35,490 nucleotides of DNA, from contig JALSIN010000008.1 of assembly GCA_026989935.1 (NCBI GenBank), positions 1 through 35,490 of the forward strand, in the 5' to 3' direction. This document shows, piece by piece, positions 15,601-28,645 of this stretch. Made by a program: the position numbers and the translations under genes. The first letter of the stretch is position 1, and each line of letters opens with the position of its first letter. Source of the stretch: Polyangiaceae bacterium. GTDB lineage: Bacteria; Myxococcota_A; Polyangia; Nannocystales; Nannocystaceae. Below the pieces are notes generated by a model. It searched no databases. It was not told the DNA's origin and worked only from the letters and a program-made list of their open reading frames with translations.

Positions 15601-16376
15601 ACCGCTATCTCGACGCGACGGCGGAATGGTCGGGGCCGACCGAACTTCCGGTTCAGGACCAGGGGGCGGTGGTGTTGCACGTACTCGATGGGAAAGGGGC
15701 GCGGTTTCGGCGAATCCCGTTCGCGGCTCCCGAGGCGAATCGAACCACGATCTCGGGGACCATTCGCCTGGACCGTCGAGGTGGTGGAGACATGAAACTG
15801 GACGTGGCGGTCGTCGGGCCCGACGCGGCGGTGCTGCGGCGCACCTTCCACGCCGAGGAGCAACGACGTGAACGCGCCGCGGCCCTGCTCGCCGGGCTCT
15901 TCGGGGTGGCCGACGTCCGCTCGGTGACGGCCCGCGGTGTCGCGGACGTTCGGACCGCGGTCGGGTTGTCCGTCGAGGCCCATCTGGCCTCCATTGCCGC
16001 CGTGCAGCAGGGGCGCCTTCGTGTGCCCGTCGTGGGGCACGAGGTGCACGAAACGCGGGCGTGGGCCGCCAAGGCCCAACGTCGTTACCCGCTGTCGTTG
16101 GGAGTCCCCAACGAGTTTGAGCGGCGGATCGAGTTCGTCGCGCCGCCCGGGTATCGCTTCGCGGGGCGTCCCGACGGCGGGCGGGTCGAGCACACCGCCG
16201 TCCACGGCGAGTTGACCGTGGCGGTGGACGAGACGGGGCGCCGGGCCGTCGTGGTGAGCCGGATCCGCTACGAGACCCCGCAGATCGATCCCGAGGACTA
16301 CCCTGCCTTTCGCAGGGCGCTGCAGCGCATCGATGCCCTGCACGGACAGACCTTCGTCCTGGAGCGGGCGCGGTGA
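12651..16376 (+). CDS. Giant DUF3857/transglutaminase TPR protein, catalytically intact (paralogue A)
   Basis: A secreted or periplasmic protein of about 1241 residues, function unknown. From GTG 12651: signal-peptide-like VRLFACLMGLLVPVVSWA; a beta-rich module with WLFVGPFEYAG and GGAYRLFAGDREI; TPR-like helical repeats (about 13830-14510); a DUF3857 domain (about 14600-15000); a transglutaminase-core domain (about 15320-15640); and a C-terminal beta-rich part. The Cys/His/Asp triad is complete: Cys932 in FGDCKDKA, His975 in FNHAIVYV and Asp988 in YLDATAE. Family members pair these domains, but the reaction is not established. The start is uncertain: the frame is open to 12477, with ATG at 12507 and 12525, but that stretch is Arg/Pro-rich and non-coding in style. 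The stop overlaps the next gene's start (GTGA), so both are made together. Confidence 0.85.
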   Translation: MRLFACLMGLLVPVVSWATKSPRPPQASERLYVVGRHDPGAGYPGRFERAFADRKRRLAQARGANPAAVLPLLAAVDLLYGEIETERLAAWLDAVAIGRRRHPLVRAFAASQRARLDEMAGDPRAGAKRLRSIGYVLDWLFVGPFEYAGTADLDAPHPCRSEPFSSTRSFEGAVPGEPLVWRRYDYEAAPDGGFVGFDDYLSPNEKVFACAVTWVHLDRAEDVSFRLGTGGAYRLFAGDREIARGDVRRLAHPLQDVAAARLAAGWHRLTLLIANEHEPWGFYVRLARLDGAPVPGLAVATHPPDDGRLAEAAPAARAPVALRAILQARAASGKVGDVLDLAELEWRTHPYAREDTRTVDRLRRVEPTAEDFRASRLRAHVETDESVRARVLERAVEVGRKAGVGPRIAPLLLELAFRAEGLGLRDEARRLLDEAFEAAPDDVYVELARVDALAESGFEQQALAWSLDVLDRWPNSSIVRHGAAARLAAAGRKVKAMEILAGGPTSAPVERSRYLALALETGRVDEALSRLLAWTAAEPGRPRLFVRLAWTYDAAGRPDDAWSAMGRALQLAPLDPDLHAEAARMALRQGHKAAAMVELRRSIELRPQQPELRELLSALDANARRDTFARYGLDLERIARMKIPARWARRPAVVLARRVAVDVYDNGLTERLDHRIVAIQDDRGARERSVVSTYYDPSLSYVDVRRARVRHRDGTVEDMGRVLVTSLSEAGYRMYYDRRRVDVVFDRLEPGDVVEVAFVTHDVAARNMFDTYFGDLQPVQGIDPILRYEYVVTTPPSLPLIFDAKDIERGRDGARLVARYTRSNLAPIDPEAHMPGWTDVAAYLHASSYESWDDVADWYWRLVRDQLVADDRIRAAVAEAVRGIDPSDGLARMEAIYDYVVRNTRYVGLEFGIHGYKPYPTTEVFARRFGDCKDKAALLKVMLAEVGIASHMVLVRTRDLGGIDAAPASLAVFNHAIVYVPTYDRYLDATAEWSGPTELPVQDQGAVVLHVLDGKGARFRRIPFAAPEANRTTISGTIRLDRRGGGDMKLDVAVVGPDAAVLRRTFHAEEQRRERAAALLAGLFGVADVRSVTARGVADVRTAVGLSVEAHLASIAAVQQGRLRVPVVGHEVHETRAWAAKAQRRYPLSLGVPNEFERRIEFVAPPGYRFAGRPDGGRVEHTAVHGELTVAVDETGRRAVVVSRIRYETPQIDPEDYPAFRRALQRIDALHGQTFVLERAR

Positions 16377-19300
16377 GCGGGCGGCGTCGAGGGGTGGACG
16401 CCGCGGTGCCGCGGCCCCATCTGCGATGGGTGGGCGTCCTGCTCCTGGCCGTGGTGGCGGCGATCGCCGGGTGTGCGGCGCGGCGTGGCGGTGCCGTGGC
16501 GCCGTCGGACGTGGCGCGGGCGCGCGCGGTCGAGGCGCGGCTGTCGAAGCGCCTTTCGCGGGCCTCGGACGACCACGCGGCGCGGGCATCCCGAGGGATC
16601 GTGCGCCTCGTGGCCCTTTCGGATCCGTCGGGGGCGCTCGCCGATCTACGGGCCGTCCCGGTCACCACGGATCCCCTCGCCGCGTTTGCCCGCTTGCTGG
16701 CGGCCGAGGCCCGGCTCGAACACGCGCAGGTGCTGGCGGTGGCCGAGGCCGCCGTAGCGGCGTCGGTGGGGCGGGGGCCCGACAGCGATTGGGTGCCGGT
16801 GGCGACCTACGCGGCGTCGAGACTCGGCAACGCGGCGGAGGCGGTGCCCGATGGACGGAAACGCTTTCGAGCGCTTCTTGGGCGGGTGCCCGTCGAGCGT
16901 TTGCCCGTGCCGGTGCGCACCCCGCTGCTAAGCTACGAGGGGCGGCTTGCACGCATCGAGGGCCGGGACCTTGCGCCGGTGTTCGAGCGCCAGGGGTGCG
17001 TGCGGACGTTCACCGCCGGGCCGGCGTTTGGGGTGCACGGGGCCGTCGATCTGCCGCGGATCGGGGCGGCGTCACTCGTCACGGAAGCGGTCGAGGCGCC
17101 GGTGGTTCCGCTGTCGTGCGCCGTGCGCGTCTGGAACGGGACCGATCATCCGGCCGTGCGCGTGCTCGCGGCGGAGCTTGCGGTGGGGGCGGGGCCGCTC
17201 GTGCTCGAGTCGTCGGCCGGGACACCCTACCGGCTCTACGTGGACGGCGAAGAGGTTCTGCGCACGGATGTCTACGACCGCTTCCCGGCGGACTGGCACA
17301 CGGTGGCGGTGGACCTGTCCCCGGGCCGGCATCGGGTGGCCGTGGCCGTCGCCATCGAGGCGGCGTCGGCGTGGGTGGTGGTGCGCGCCCACGATGGCCG
17401 CGGCCGGTCGCTCGCGGGCGCGGCCCGGGCCGCCAGTGGGCCCGGTGTCGAGGGACGGGGGGGTGGCGATGTACGCGGCGCGACGGTCGTGGACCCGGTG
17501 CCCGCACGCGCCCAGAAGGGGCTGCTGGCTCCCTATCGCGCCGAGCTTCGCCGTGCGCTGGCGCTGGCGCTGGCGCTCGAGCGAGGCGACAGCGACCGGG
17601 CCGAGCGTCTCGCCGACGCGCTGCGTCGTCGAGCCCCAGCCTTCGCCGAGGGGCGGTGGTTGGCCGCACGGTTCGAGCGGCGCGATCCAAGCCGCGGAGC
17701 GTCACGGTCGCGGACGAGAGAGTCCCGGGATCTTCGGGCCGCACTCGAGCACGCCCCGGACCTCGTGGGCGCGTTCCTCCGAACGCTGGAACTCGATCTC
17801 GACCGCGGCGAACGCGACCGCGTGCGGGCTGCTCTCGCACGGCGTTCGGGGCCGGCTGCCACGTCCATCGACGTGGACCTGTTCGCCGCCGACTTCTACC
17901 GATCGATCGAAGACGAACTGGCGGTCGAGCAGATGTTGTCGCGGGTGCGGGGCCGGTTTCCGCGGCACTGCGGCCTGCTCGAACGCGAGCTCGCGATTGC
18001 CCGCGCCCGGCCGCGGCCGGCCGACGTGGACCGGCTGGTCGCCGCGCTCGACCGTTGCCCGAGAGCGCGCTCTCGCAGGGCGGCGTGGGCCCGCCGACGC
18101 GGGCGTCTCGAAGAGGCGGCGTCGTACCTGGCGGAACTGCTCGCGCGCACGCGGGACGACGAGACCTCCGCCTTTGCCCAGGTCGAGGTGCTGGCGGCCC
18201 TCGGATCGTACGACGAGGCCGCGACGGTCGCGCGGTGGCTTGCCCGTCTGCGCCCGTTCGACGGGGGGCGGGTCGTGCGCCTGGCGGACGTGTTGGCTTC
18301 GGCCGGGCGATCCGATCGTGCCCGGACGCTGCTGCGCGCGCGGCAGACGGAACTCCCCTCCGATCGGTCCCTGCGGGCGGCGGTTCGCGCGCTGGGCAAA
18401 CCGGACGACCTTGACCGCTATCGGGGCGATGGCCTGGCGGCGTACCGCGCGTTTCTCGAAGCACCCGAGGTCCCCGAGGGAGTGCCCGAGGTCCTCGTGT
18501 ACGATCGCAGCGTGACGAAGATGTACCCGGACGGTACGGAACGCACACTCGTGCATCTCGTCACGTACCTGGCGACGAAGGACGCCGTGGACCGCAACGG
18601 TGAGGTGGCCCTGCCGCAGGGCGCCGAGGTATGGACGCTGCGTTCGCTCAAGCCTGACGGCGGTACGCGCGAACCCGAGAAGGTCGCCGGCAAGGACACG
18701 CTGAGCTTTCGGGACCTTGCCGTGGGCGACGCCGTGGAGGTGGAGTACGTGGTGACGAACCCACCGCGCGTGTTCCTCCCGGGATTCCTGCGCGGGGCGA
18801 GGTTTCGCTTCCAGTCGCTCGATGTGCCATACTGGCACTCGGAACTCGTCCTCGTGGTGCCGCCCGAGATGGATCTACGTATCGAGCGGCGCGCCGATCC
18901 GCCGTCGCCCATGGAGACGATGGTGGATGGATGGCGGGTTCTCACCTTCACCGCGCGCCGGATGCCGCGTCTGGGGGTGGAGCCGCACATGCGAGATGGG
19001 CGAGACGAACTACCGAACGTGCGCGTGTGGGTGGGGGATCCATTGCCGTGGTGGAACGGCGCCCTGCGGCGCACGTCCCCCGATATCGGCCGCACGAATC
19101 CCGAACTGCGTGCGCGGGCCCGTCGCGTGACGAAAGGCGCCACGACGGCTCGGGAGAAGTTCGACCGCCTCTTTCGGTTCGTGAATCGCGCGATCGAACC
19201 AGGGGGAGACTTTTCCATGGCCCCCACCGCCACGCTGGCCTCCGGCCGCGGCTACCGCATGCACGTGCTGCGCACCATGCTACGGGAGGTCGGGATTCAC

Positions 19301-20300
19301 AGCGAGATCTGGCTCGGGAGGACGCGCTTTGCGGCCCAGCCCCGGCCCGGCGGCGCTTCGATGATCGACGAGTATCAGACCCCGATTCTCATGGTGGATC
19401 TTGGAGGCACCGGTGGCTCGTTGCCGGTATTGACCGAGGTGCGGGGCGCCGCGCCGGGCTACCTCCCGCCGGGCCTTTCGGGCGCGCGAGCTTTTCGCCT
19501 GCACCTTTCGCCGCGCGACGGACCAGCGGGGTTCGTGCGGCTGCCGAACGTGGGGGCGCGCTTCGCGGACCGGAGGTCCTACGACATCGAGGTGCGAATC
19601 GGGCACGACGGGCGCGGGACCCTCGAAGGGCGCATCGCGTTGTTTGGGCAGGAGGCCATCGCGTGGCGCCGCGCCCTGGACTCGCTACCGGCCGAGCGTC
19701 ACGCCGAGGCTTTCGAGAGCGCGGAACTGTCGCGCCTTCGCCTGGCTGCGACGCTTTCGAGCGTACGGTTCGACGACGTGGAGGACGTGACGAAACCTTT
19801 GGTGCTTCGTTTTTCTGCGGTTGTGGATGCATGGGGGTCGTCTCCGGACGGTATGCGCGTCCTGCCCATCGCGGTCGTATCGGCGAACCTGGCGCGTCCC
19901 TACGCGGCTCTCGAGCGCCGGCGCACCGGGCTGCTGATCCCGGAAGAGCCACGCTGGTCCCTCCGCCTCAAGGTGGTTGCGGATGACGAAACCGTGATCC
20001 TTAGGCGCCCCGCGCCGGTGGAGGTCACGACGTCGGCTGGCCACTATGAGCGCACGGTTCGCGCGACTCGGGACGGGCGAACCGTGACCGTCGAGGTTCG
20101 TTCGCGGCTGGTTGCGGGGGTGGTCGAGCCGGACCGATACGGGGACGTCCGAACCCTGGCGCAGTCCGTGGCTCGCTCCGAGGGGGCGGTGCTGGTCGTC
20201 GGCCGTGCTCCGTCCGGCACCGTTTCGGTGGGGAAGCACGCCGTGCCGGTGGACGAACCGCCCGGGCGCTCGCGTCCATTGGCCGGTGGCGAAGGTGCCG

Positions 20301-20317
<17 letters not shown>
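16373..20317 (+). CDS. Giant DUF3857 lipoprotein with degenerate transglutaminase domain (paralogue B)
   Basis: A paralogue of the preceding protein, 1314 residues. The N-terminus has an Arg-rich start, a hydrophobic core and lipobox AIAGC, so Cys34 is the likely lipidated residue. A beta-rich module (TPYRLYVDGEEVL, about 17220), helical repeats (about 17520-18420), a DUF3857 domain (about 18500-18800) and a transglutaminase-like region (about 19130-19420) follow in the same order as in paralogue A. Where A has FGDCKDKAALLKVMLAEVGI, B has ASGRGYRMHVLRTMLREVGI, without Cys. The His and Asp segments are also not recognisable (YQTPILMVDL). B is therefore probably non-catalytic, a scaffold or partner for A. 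GTG 16373 overlaps the stop of A. The last 17 bp overlap the convergent pilB 3' end. Confidence 0.85.
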
Positions 20318-22013
<1,696 letters not shown>

Positions 22014-22148
22014 GGTGCGGTTCGCCGCGCCGGGTAGGGTCGAAGGCGCGCATTTGAAGCGTACCAGCCCGATACCGGCCCGTCGTAGCCCATCGTCGCG
22101 TATCCGGTGATGTGGGTGGTCGTCATACACGTACGGGGGGCGCTGGTG

Positions 22149-22154
22149 TATCCT
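22149..22154 (+). promoter_or_regulatory. Candidate -10 hexamer for the RlmI-like gene (leaderless type)
   Basis: TATCCT ends nine bases before GTG 22164, with only GCCGCGCCC between, so no ribosome binding site. The location within the 150-bp divergent region with pilB fits a promoter. Confidence 0.45.
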
Positions 22155-22163
22155 GCCGCGCCC

Positions 22164-23438
22164 GTGTCCAACAAGCGACAGCGCAAGACGCGCCCGGCTT
22201 CTTCCCCCCGCGGTCCCCGCCGCCGCCGTCGGAGCGTCGGGCCCAGGGTCCGCAGCGCCGCGGTGCGCCTTGGGCCCGTGGCCGCGGCGAAGGTTCGCGC
22301 CGGCCATCCGTGGGTGTTTCGCGACAGCTTCACCCGCGCGCCCGCGGACCTGGCCGCCGGGACCGCGGTGCCCGTGGTGGATGAGGACGGTGCGCCGGTG
22401 GGGGCCGGGCTGTTCGAGCCGGAGGGGGCCATCGCGCTGCGGATCTTCTCGAAGGATCCGGAGGCCCGCCTGGACCGCGATGCGGTGGAGGCGCGGATCT
22501 TGGCGGCCACGGCGCGCCGCGATCCCTGGCAGGACCTGCCAAAGACGGCGCGTCGCGTGTTTCATGGGGATGGGGAGGGACTGCCCGGGCTTTCGGTGGA
22601 CCGGTACGGTGAATTCCTGGTGGTGCACCGATACGCCCGCGCGCTCGAACCGCACATGGAGACCATCGTGGCCGCGCTCGAGGCATCGCTTCGCCCTCGG
22701 GGGATCTACGTGCAGGATCGGACCCGACCGGTCCAGCCGCAGGACCGGCGCGAGCCGGCTGCCCTCGTGGCCGGGCGCGCGGCCCCGGTCGAGGTCCCCG
22801 TCGAGGAGGACGGCTTGCGCTTCTTGGTGGACGTCACGGCGCCGACGTCACCGGGTTTGTTCCTCGACCTTCGCGAGGGGCGGCGATGGTTCGAGCGGCT
22901 CGCACCGAACCGCCGGGTGCTCAACCTGTTCTCGTATACGGGGGCCTTCAGCCTGCGGGCGGTGCGTGCTGGCGCCGCCAGCGTCGTGCATGTGGACGCA
23001 TCGGCCAGGGCACACGCGCGCGCCCGCAAGAACCTGGCGGAAAGCGGCCTCCCCGCCGAGTCGTGCGAGGCCCTGGTCGGGGACGTGTTCAAGCATCTTG
23101 CGCGTTTCGCCCAACGCGGTACGACCTTCGACCTCGTGGTGGCCGACCCGCCGCCGTTTTCCAGGGTGGGTCGCCGAATCTTCTCGGCGACCGAGACCTG
23201 GCCGCACCTGGTGGAGGCGATTTGCGGTGTGGTGGCGCCCGGGGGGTGGTTGCTCGCGGTCAAGAACGCGGCCGGCCTGGACGAGACGGCGTTCCTCGAT
23301 GCGCTGGCTCGTGGTGCCGCTGCCGCCGGACGGCGCGCCCTCGTGACAGGCACCGCCGGCCTCCCGCCGGATTTCCCGGTCCCCGCGGCGTTCGCGGAGG
23401 GGCGCTATCTCGACGTGCGCCTGGTCGAGATCGTGTAA
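22164..23438 (+). CDS. rlmI: Class I SAM-dependent rRNA methyltransferase, RlmI/RlmK-like
   Basis: Predicted 23S rRNA methyltransferase of the RlmI type, which makes 5-methylcytosine in E. coli at C1962. The 424-residue protein opens with a basic tail (SNKRQRKTRP), then a PUA-like domain (AKVRAGHPWVFRDSF), an EEHEC-like middle domain with GDGEGLPGLSVDRYG, and a Rossmann SAM-binding domain with NLFSYTGAFSLRA (motif I), VVHVDAS (motif II) and VVADPPPFSR (motif IV). GTG 22164 is preferred because TATCCT lies nine bases upstream; the frame is open to 22107 but without homology-like sequence. The site modified cannot be read from sequence, and other COG1092 members are possible. It is divergent from pilB and convergent with the repeat lipoprotein. 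Confidence 0.88.
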   Translation: MSNKRQRKTRPASSPRGPRRRRRSVGPRVRSAAVRLGPVAAAKVRAGHPWVFRDSFTRAPADLAAGTAVPVVDEDGAPVGAGLFEPEGAIALRIFSKDPEARLDRDAVEARILAATARRDPWQDLPKTARRVFHGDGEGLPGLSVDRYGEFLVVHRYARALEPHMETIVAALEASLRPRGIYVQDRTRPVQPQDRREPAALVAGRAAPVEVPVEEDGLRFLVDVTAPTSPGLFLDLREGRRWFERLAPNRRVLNLFSYTGAFSLRAVRAGAASVVHVDASARAHARARKNLAESGLPAESCEALVGDVFKHLARFAQRGTTFDLVVADPPPFSRVGRRIFSATETWPHLVEAICGVVAPGGWLLAVKNAAGLDETAFLDALARGAAAAGRRALVTGTAGLPPDFPVPAAFAEGRYLDVRLVEIV

Positions 23439-23525
23439 CCACCTCGGCGCGGGCGGCAGCCCGACCCGGAGGATCGTGCGCGCCCCAAGGCTGTCCCGCC
23501 GGCCCGTGGGGTCGGTCGTGCCGCT

Positions 23526-24014
23526 CTAGCCGCCCGATCCCCCGGACCCTCCGGACGTGGAGGATGTGGAGGTGGAGCCGTTGCCTGTCGTGCCGCCCGA
23601 GGTGGAACCGGGCCCCGTCGTTCCCGAGGTGGAACCGGGCCCCGTCGTTCCCGAGGTGGAGCCGGGGCCCGTCGTTCCCGAGGTGGAGCCGGGGCCCGTG
23701 GTCCCCGACGAGGTCGTGGTGGCGCCGGACGTGGACGACGTGGACGTGCTTCCCGATGGGTCGGTGGTGGCCGTCGCGCCGGTGGTGTTTGCGCCGCTCG
23801 TGGTCTGGGACGCCGTCGTTGCACCCGCCGTGCCCGTGTCGGTGGCGCCCGCCGTGCCCGTTCCGCCGCCGCCCTGGGTTGCGAGCCCCTCCGTGTTCGG
23901 GGACATCGAATCCCCCATGAACGGGCCGCCGACCTCGGTGCAGGCGGCGCAAAGACCCATCACAGCAACCAGGGCCCGGGTCCGGCGACCGGGAGCGGGG
24001 GCGGCGCGGCGCAT
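23526..24014 (-). CDS. Ser/Thr/Gly-rich repeat lipoprotein without a folded domain (162 aa)
   Basis: An exported protein of unknown function. The N-terminus MRRAAPAPGRRTR is followed by a short hydrophobic stretch and LCAAC, with Cys25 the possible lipidation site; Cys at -3 makes the lipobox non-standard. After about 25 further residues the protein is wholly low-complexity Gly/Thr/Ser/Ala, with four copies of GTTGPGSTS and a GGSGGSGG end. Such linkers usually join a lipid anchor to an extracellular domain, but here the stop comes right after the linker. Nothing in the 87 bp before the rlmI stop could encode the missing domain, so a recent frameshift is unlikely. Thr/Ser density makes it a possible glycosylation substrate. 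ATG 24014 sits eight bases after a TAGGCT hexamer; the frame extends upstream but overlaps pilT. Confidence 0.65.
   Translation of the reverse strand: MRRAAPAPGRRTRALVAVMGLCAACTEVGGPFMGDSMSPNTEGLATQGGGGTGTAGATDTGTAGATTASQTTSGANTTGATATTDPSGSTSTSSTSGATTTSSGTTGPGSTSGTTGPGSTSGTTGPGSTSGTTGPGSTSGGTTGNGSTSTSSTSGGSGGSGG
23599..23706. repeat. Four 27-bp tandem repeats
   Basis: Units are 23599-23625, 23626-23652, 23653-23679 and 23680-23706. The first two are identical; the others differ at one to three silent positions. On the minus strand each encodes a nine-residue unit, GTTGPGSTS in one register. The length is a multiple of three, so copy-number change would be in frame. It is a coding minisatellite, not a CRISPR array: there are no spacers. 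Confidence 0.95.
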
Positions 24015-24022
24015 CACCAATG

Positions 24023-24028
24023 AGCCTA
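24023..24028 (-). promoter_or_regulatory. Candidate -10 hexamer for the Ser/Thr/Gly lipoprotein (leaderless type)
   Basis: TAGGCT on the minus strand ends eight bases before ATG 24014, with CATTGGTG between. No clear ribosome binding site. Confidence 0.4.
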
Positions 24029-24097
24029 GCAAGTCGTCCGGGCGTTTACGACCCCGGCCGGCGACCGCGATGCGTCCAGCCCGGCGGGCGGTTGCGC

Positions 24098-24103
24098 TAT
24101 GGT
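24098..24103 (+). promoter_or_regulatory. Candidate -10 hexamer for pilT
   Basis: TATGGT ends 19 bases before ATG 24123. Here a GGGAG at about 24110-24114 could serve as ribosome binding site, so pilT would have a very short leader rather than none. Confidence 0.35.
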
Positions 24104-24122
24104 GCGGCCGGGAGCCCCACGC

Positions 24123-25231
24123 ATGAACGAGATCTTCGACCGCGTTCTTCTCGCCGCGCGCAAGCTGGGCGCCTCGGACGTCCACCTCAAGGTGGGGTTG
24201 CCCCCCGTGTTCCGGATCCGTGGGGTGCTACGGACCCTCAAGGACGTCCCGCCCATGACCGCCGACGTGATCAACACGTTCGCGGTCAACATCATGAACC
24301 AGGCGCAGTTCGAGCGGTTTGAACGGCACCACGACGTGGACCTTTCCTACGGCACCCCGGACGGCGCCCGCTACCGGATCAACGTGTTTCGGCAGCGCGG
24401 GCAGACCGGTATGGTGCTGCGGGTCATCCCGGCGACGGTGCCGCCGTTCGAGCGGCTCAACCTTCCCAAGCGGGTGCGCGAGTTCTCCGCGGTGCGCCGT
24501 GGCCTCGTCCTCGTGACGGGGGTGACGGGCTCGGGCAAGTCCACGACGCTGGCCTCGCTCATCGACGTCATCAACCAGGAGCGTGCGGCTCACATCGTTA
24601 CCATCGAAGACCCCATCGAGTACGTCTACCAGGACCGCCGGTCCGTCGTGAACCAGCGGGAACTCGGCTTCGACACGGACAGCTTCTCCAAGGCGTTGCG
24701 CGCGGCGCTGCGTCAGGACCCGGACGTGGTGATGGTGGGCGAGATGCGGGACCTCGAGACCATCGAGACGGCGCTCTTGGCGGCCGAGACCGGTCACCTG
24801 GTGCTGTCCACCCTCCATACGCTCGACGCCACCGAGACGGTCAATCGGATCGTGCAGATGTTTCCACCCCACCAGCAGGGGGCGATCCGCTTGCAACTCG
24901 CTTCGATCCTGCACGCGACGATCTCACAGCGCCTGCTCCCCCGCCGGGACGGCAAGGGCATGATCCCCGCGGTCGAGATCCTGGTGAACACCCCACGGGT
25001 CGCCGACCTCATCAAGGACCCCGCCCGAACCTCCGAGATCATCGACGCCATCAAGGAAGGCGCGCACCCCTACGGCATGGTGTCGTTCGACCAGTCTCTT
25101 ACGATGCTCGTGCAGCGCGGTCTCATCACCTACGAGGCCGCCTGCGATGCCGCGACGAACCGCGCGGATTTCGAGTTGTACTTTCGCGGCGTCACCGCCG
25201 GGGGCGCCGACACCATCGAGATCGAGGACCT

Positions 25232-25235
<4 letters not shown>
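24123..25235 (+). CDS. pilT: Type IV pilus retraction ATPase PilT
   Basis: Cytoplasmic hexameric ATPase that depolymerises pili and so drives twitching-type motility. The 370 residues show the PilT N-terminal domain with ASDVHLKVGLPPVFRIRG (17-34), Walker A GVTGSGKS (133-140), Asp box EDPIEY (162-167), Walker B VVMVGEMRD (202-210) and His box TGHLVLSTLHTL (223-234). The AIRNLIRE element that PilT needs for retraction is represented only by a divergent IIDAIKEG (308-313 region), so a PilU-like accessory role is possible. A C-terminal tail of about 15 residues follows the usual end. The start is ATG 24123. The stop overlaps alaS as ATGA. pilB is on the other strand nearby and no pilin gene is in the window. 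Confidence 0.92.
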
Positions 25236-27931
<2,696 letters not shown>

Positions 27932-27956
27932 ACGCGTCCTACGGCTCCACCCGTGG

Positions 27957-27962
27957 TAGGGT
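27957..27962 (+). promoter_or_regulatory. Candidate -10 hexamer for the acidic protein (leaderless type)
   Basis: TAGGGT ends eight bases before GTG 27971. The hexamer lies in the 39 bp between the alaS stop and this start. Confidence 0.4.
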
Positions 27963-27970
27963 TGGCCGAC

Positions 27971-28630
27971 GTGGCAGCCAAGACCACCGCACCGAGCCTC
28001 GAAGAACTGCTCGCCCGCGCCGGCGTGGACGACGAGGGACACGCGCTGGTGACCTGGGCGCGGCGGCGGGCGGCCGAGATCCTCGAATCGACACCCGCCG
28101 ACATGATCGAACGTGTTCGCGGAGGGGCAGGCATTGCCTCCACCGGGCATGGGCCGGGGCAGGTTACGGCGCCGCCCCCGCAGGCTCCTTCCGCCGATTT
28201 GCCGGAGCTCCCGGCCGCCACCTCCTACGGACCCGGCGAGGCGGTGCCGGTCGATGCCGCGGCCGGTGAAGACGAGGACGAGGGAGACGTCGAAGAAATC
28301 GAGGAGATCGAGGAGTTTGAGTTGCTCGACGACGACGAGGTCGAGATCCTCGAAGAGGACGACGAGGATGAGGGGGAGGCCCGCGCGCCGGTGCCACCGG
28401 CGCCCGCAGGGACCCCCGTGGGGGTGGCGCTGCCCGAACCCGTGCAGGCGCCGGACGACCGCGACGATGCTGGACACACCGCGCCGTCGAGCACGGGCAT
28501 GTCGCTGGAGGAGTCGCCGGCGGCCGGAGAGACGGGCGACGCGGTTGCCGGCACCGGCCACGAGGTGGAGGACGACGACGATGATCTCTTTCGCGACGAG
28601 GAGCTCGACCTCGATCTGTCCGACATGTAA
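27971..28630 (+). CDS. Highly acidic protein of unknown function (219 aa)
   Basis: I do not recognise a family. A short N-terminal region of about 50 residues (AAKTTAPSLEELLARAGVDDEG, then TWARRRAAEILESTPADMIERV, in shorter words an LEELLARAG helix and a WARRRAAEIL helix) looks folded and helical. The rest is low complexity: Pro/Ala linkers, an Asp/Glu block at about 28265-28380 with repeated EEIEEIEEF and LLDDDEVEILEEDDEDEGE, and a second acidic C-terminus with DDDDDLF and LDLDLSDM. There is no signal peptide or membrane segment, so it is probably cytoplasmic. Acidic tails of this sort occur in nucleic-acid mimics, chaperone partners and RNA polymerase delta-like proteins; none can be claimed. 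The start could also be GTG 27953. It follows alaS by 39 bp and converges with the barrel protein 15 bp downstream. Confidence 0.65.
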   Translation: MAAKTTAPSLEELLARAGVDDEGHALVTWARRRAAEILESTPADMIERVRGGAGIASTGHGPGQVTAPPPQAPSADLPELPAATSYGPGEAVPVDAAAGEDEDEGDVEEIEEIEEFELLDDDEVEILEEDDEDEGEARAPVPPAPAGTPVGVALPEPVQAPDDRDDAGHTAPSSTGMSLEESPAAGETGDAVAGTGHEVEDDDDDLFRDEELDLDLSDM

Positions 28631-28645
28631 TCCGGCCGGGGCGGC

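Noticed and set aside
22055-22080. Sigma-54 promoter upstream of pilB
   Set aside because: TGGTACGCTTCAAATGC has a GG and a GC element, but they are 12 bases apart, not 10, and the rest of the consensus is poor.
23599-23706. CRISPR array
   Set aside because: The 27-bp units are directly joined without spacers and encode a nine-residue protein repeat.
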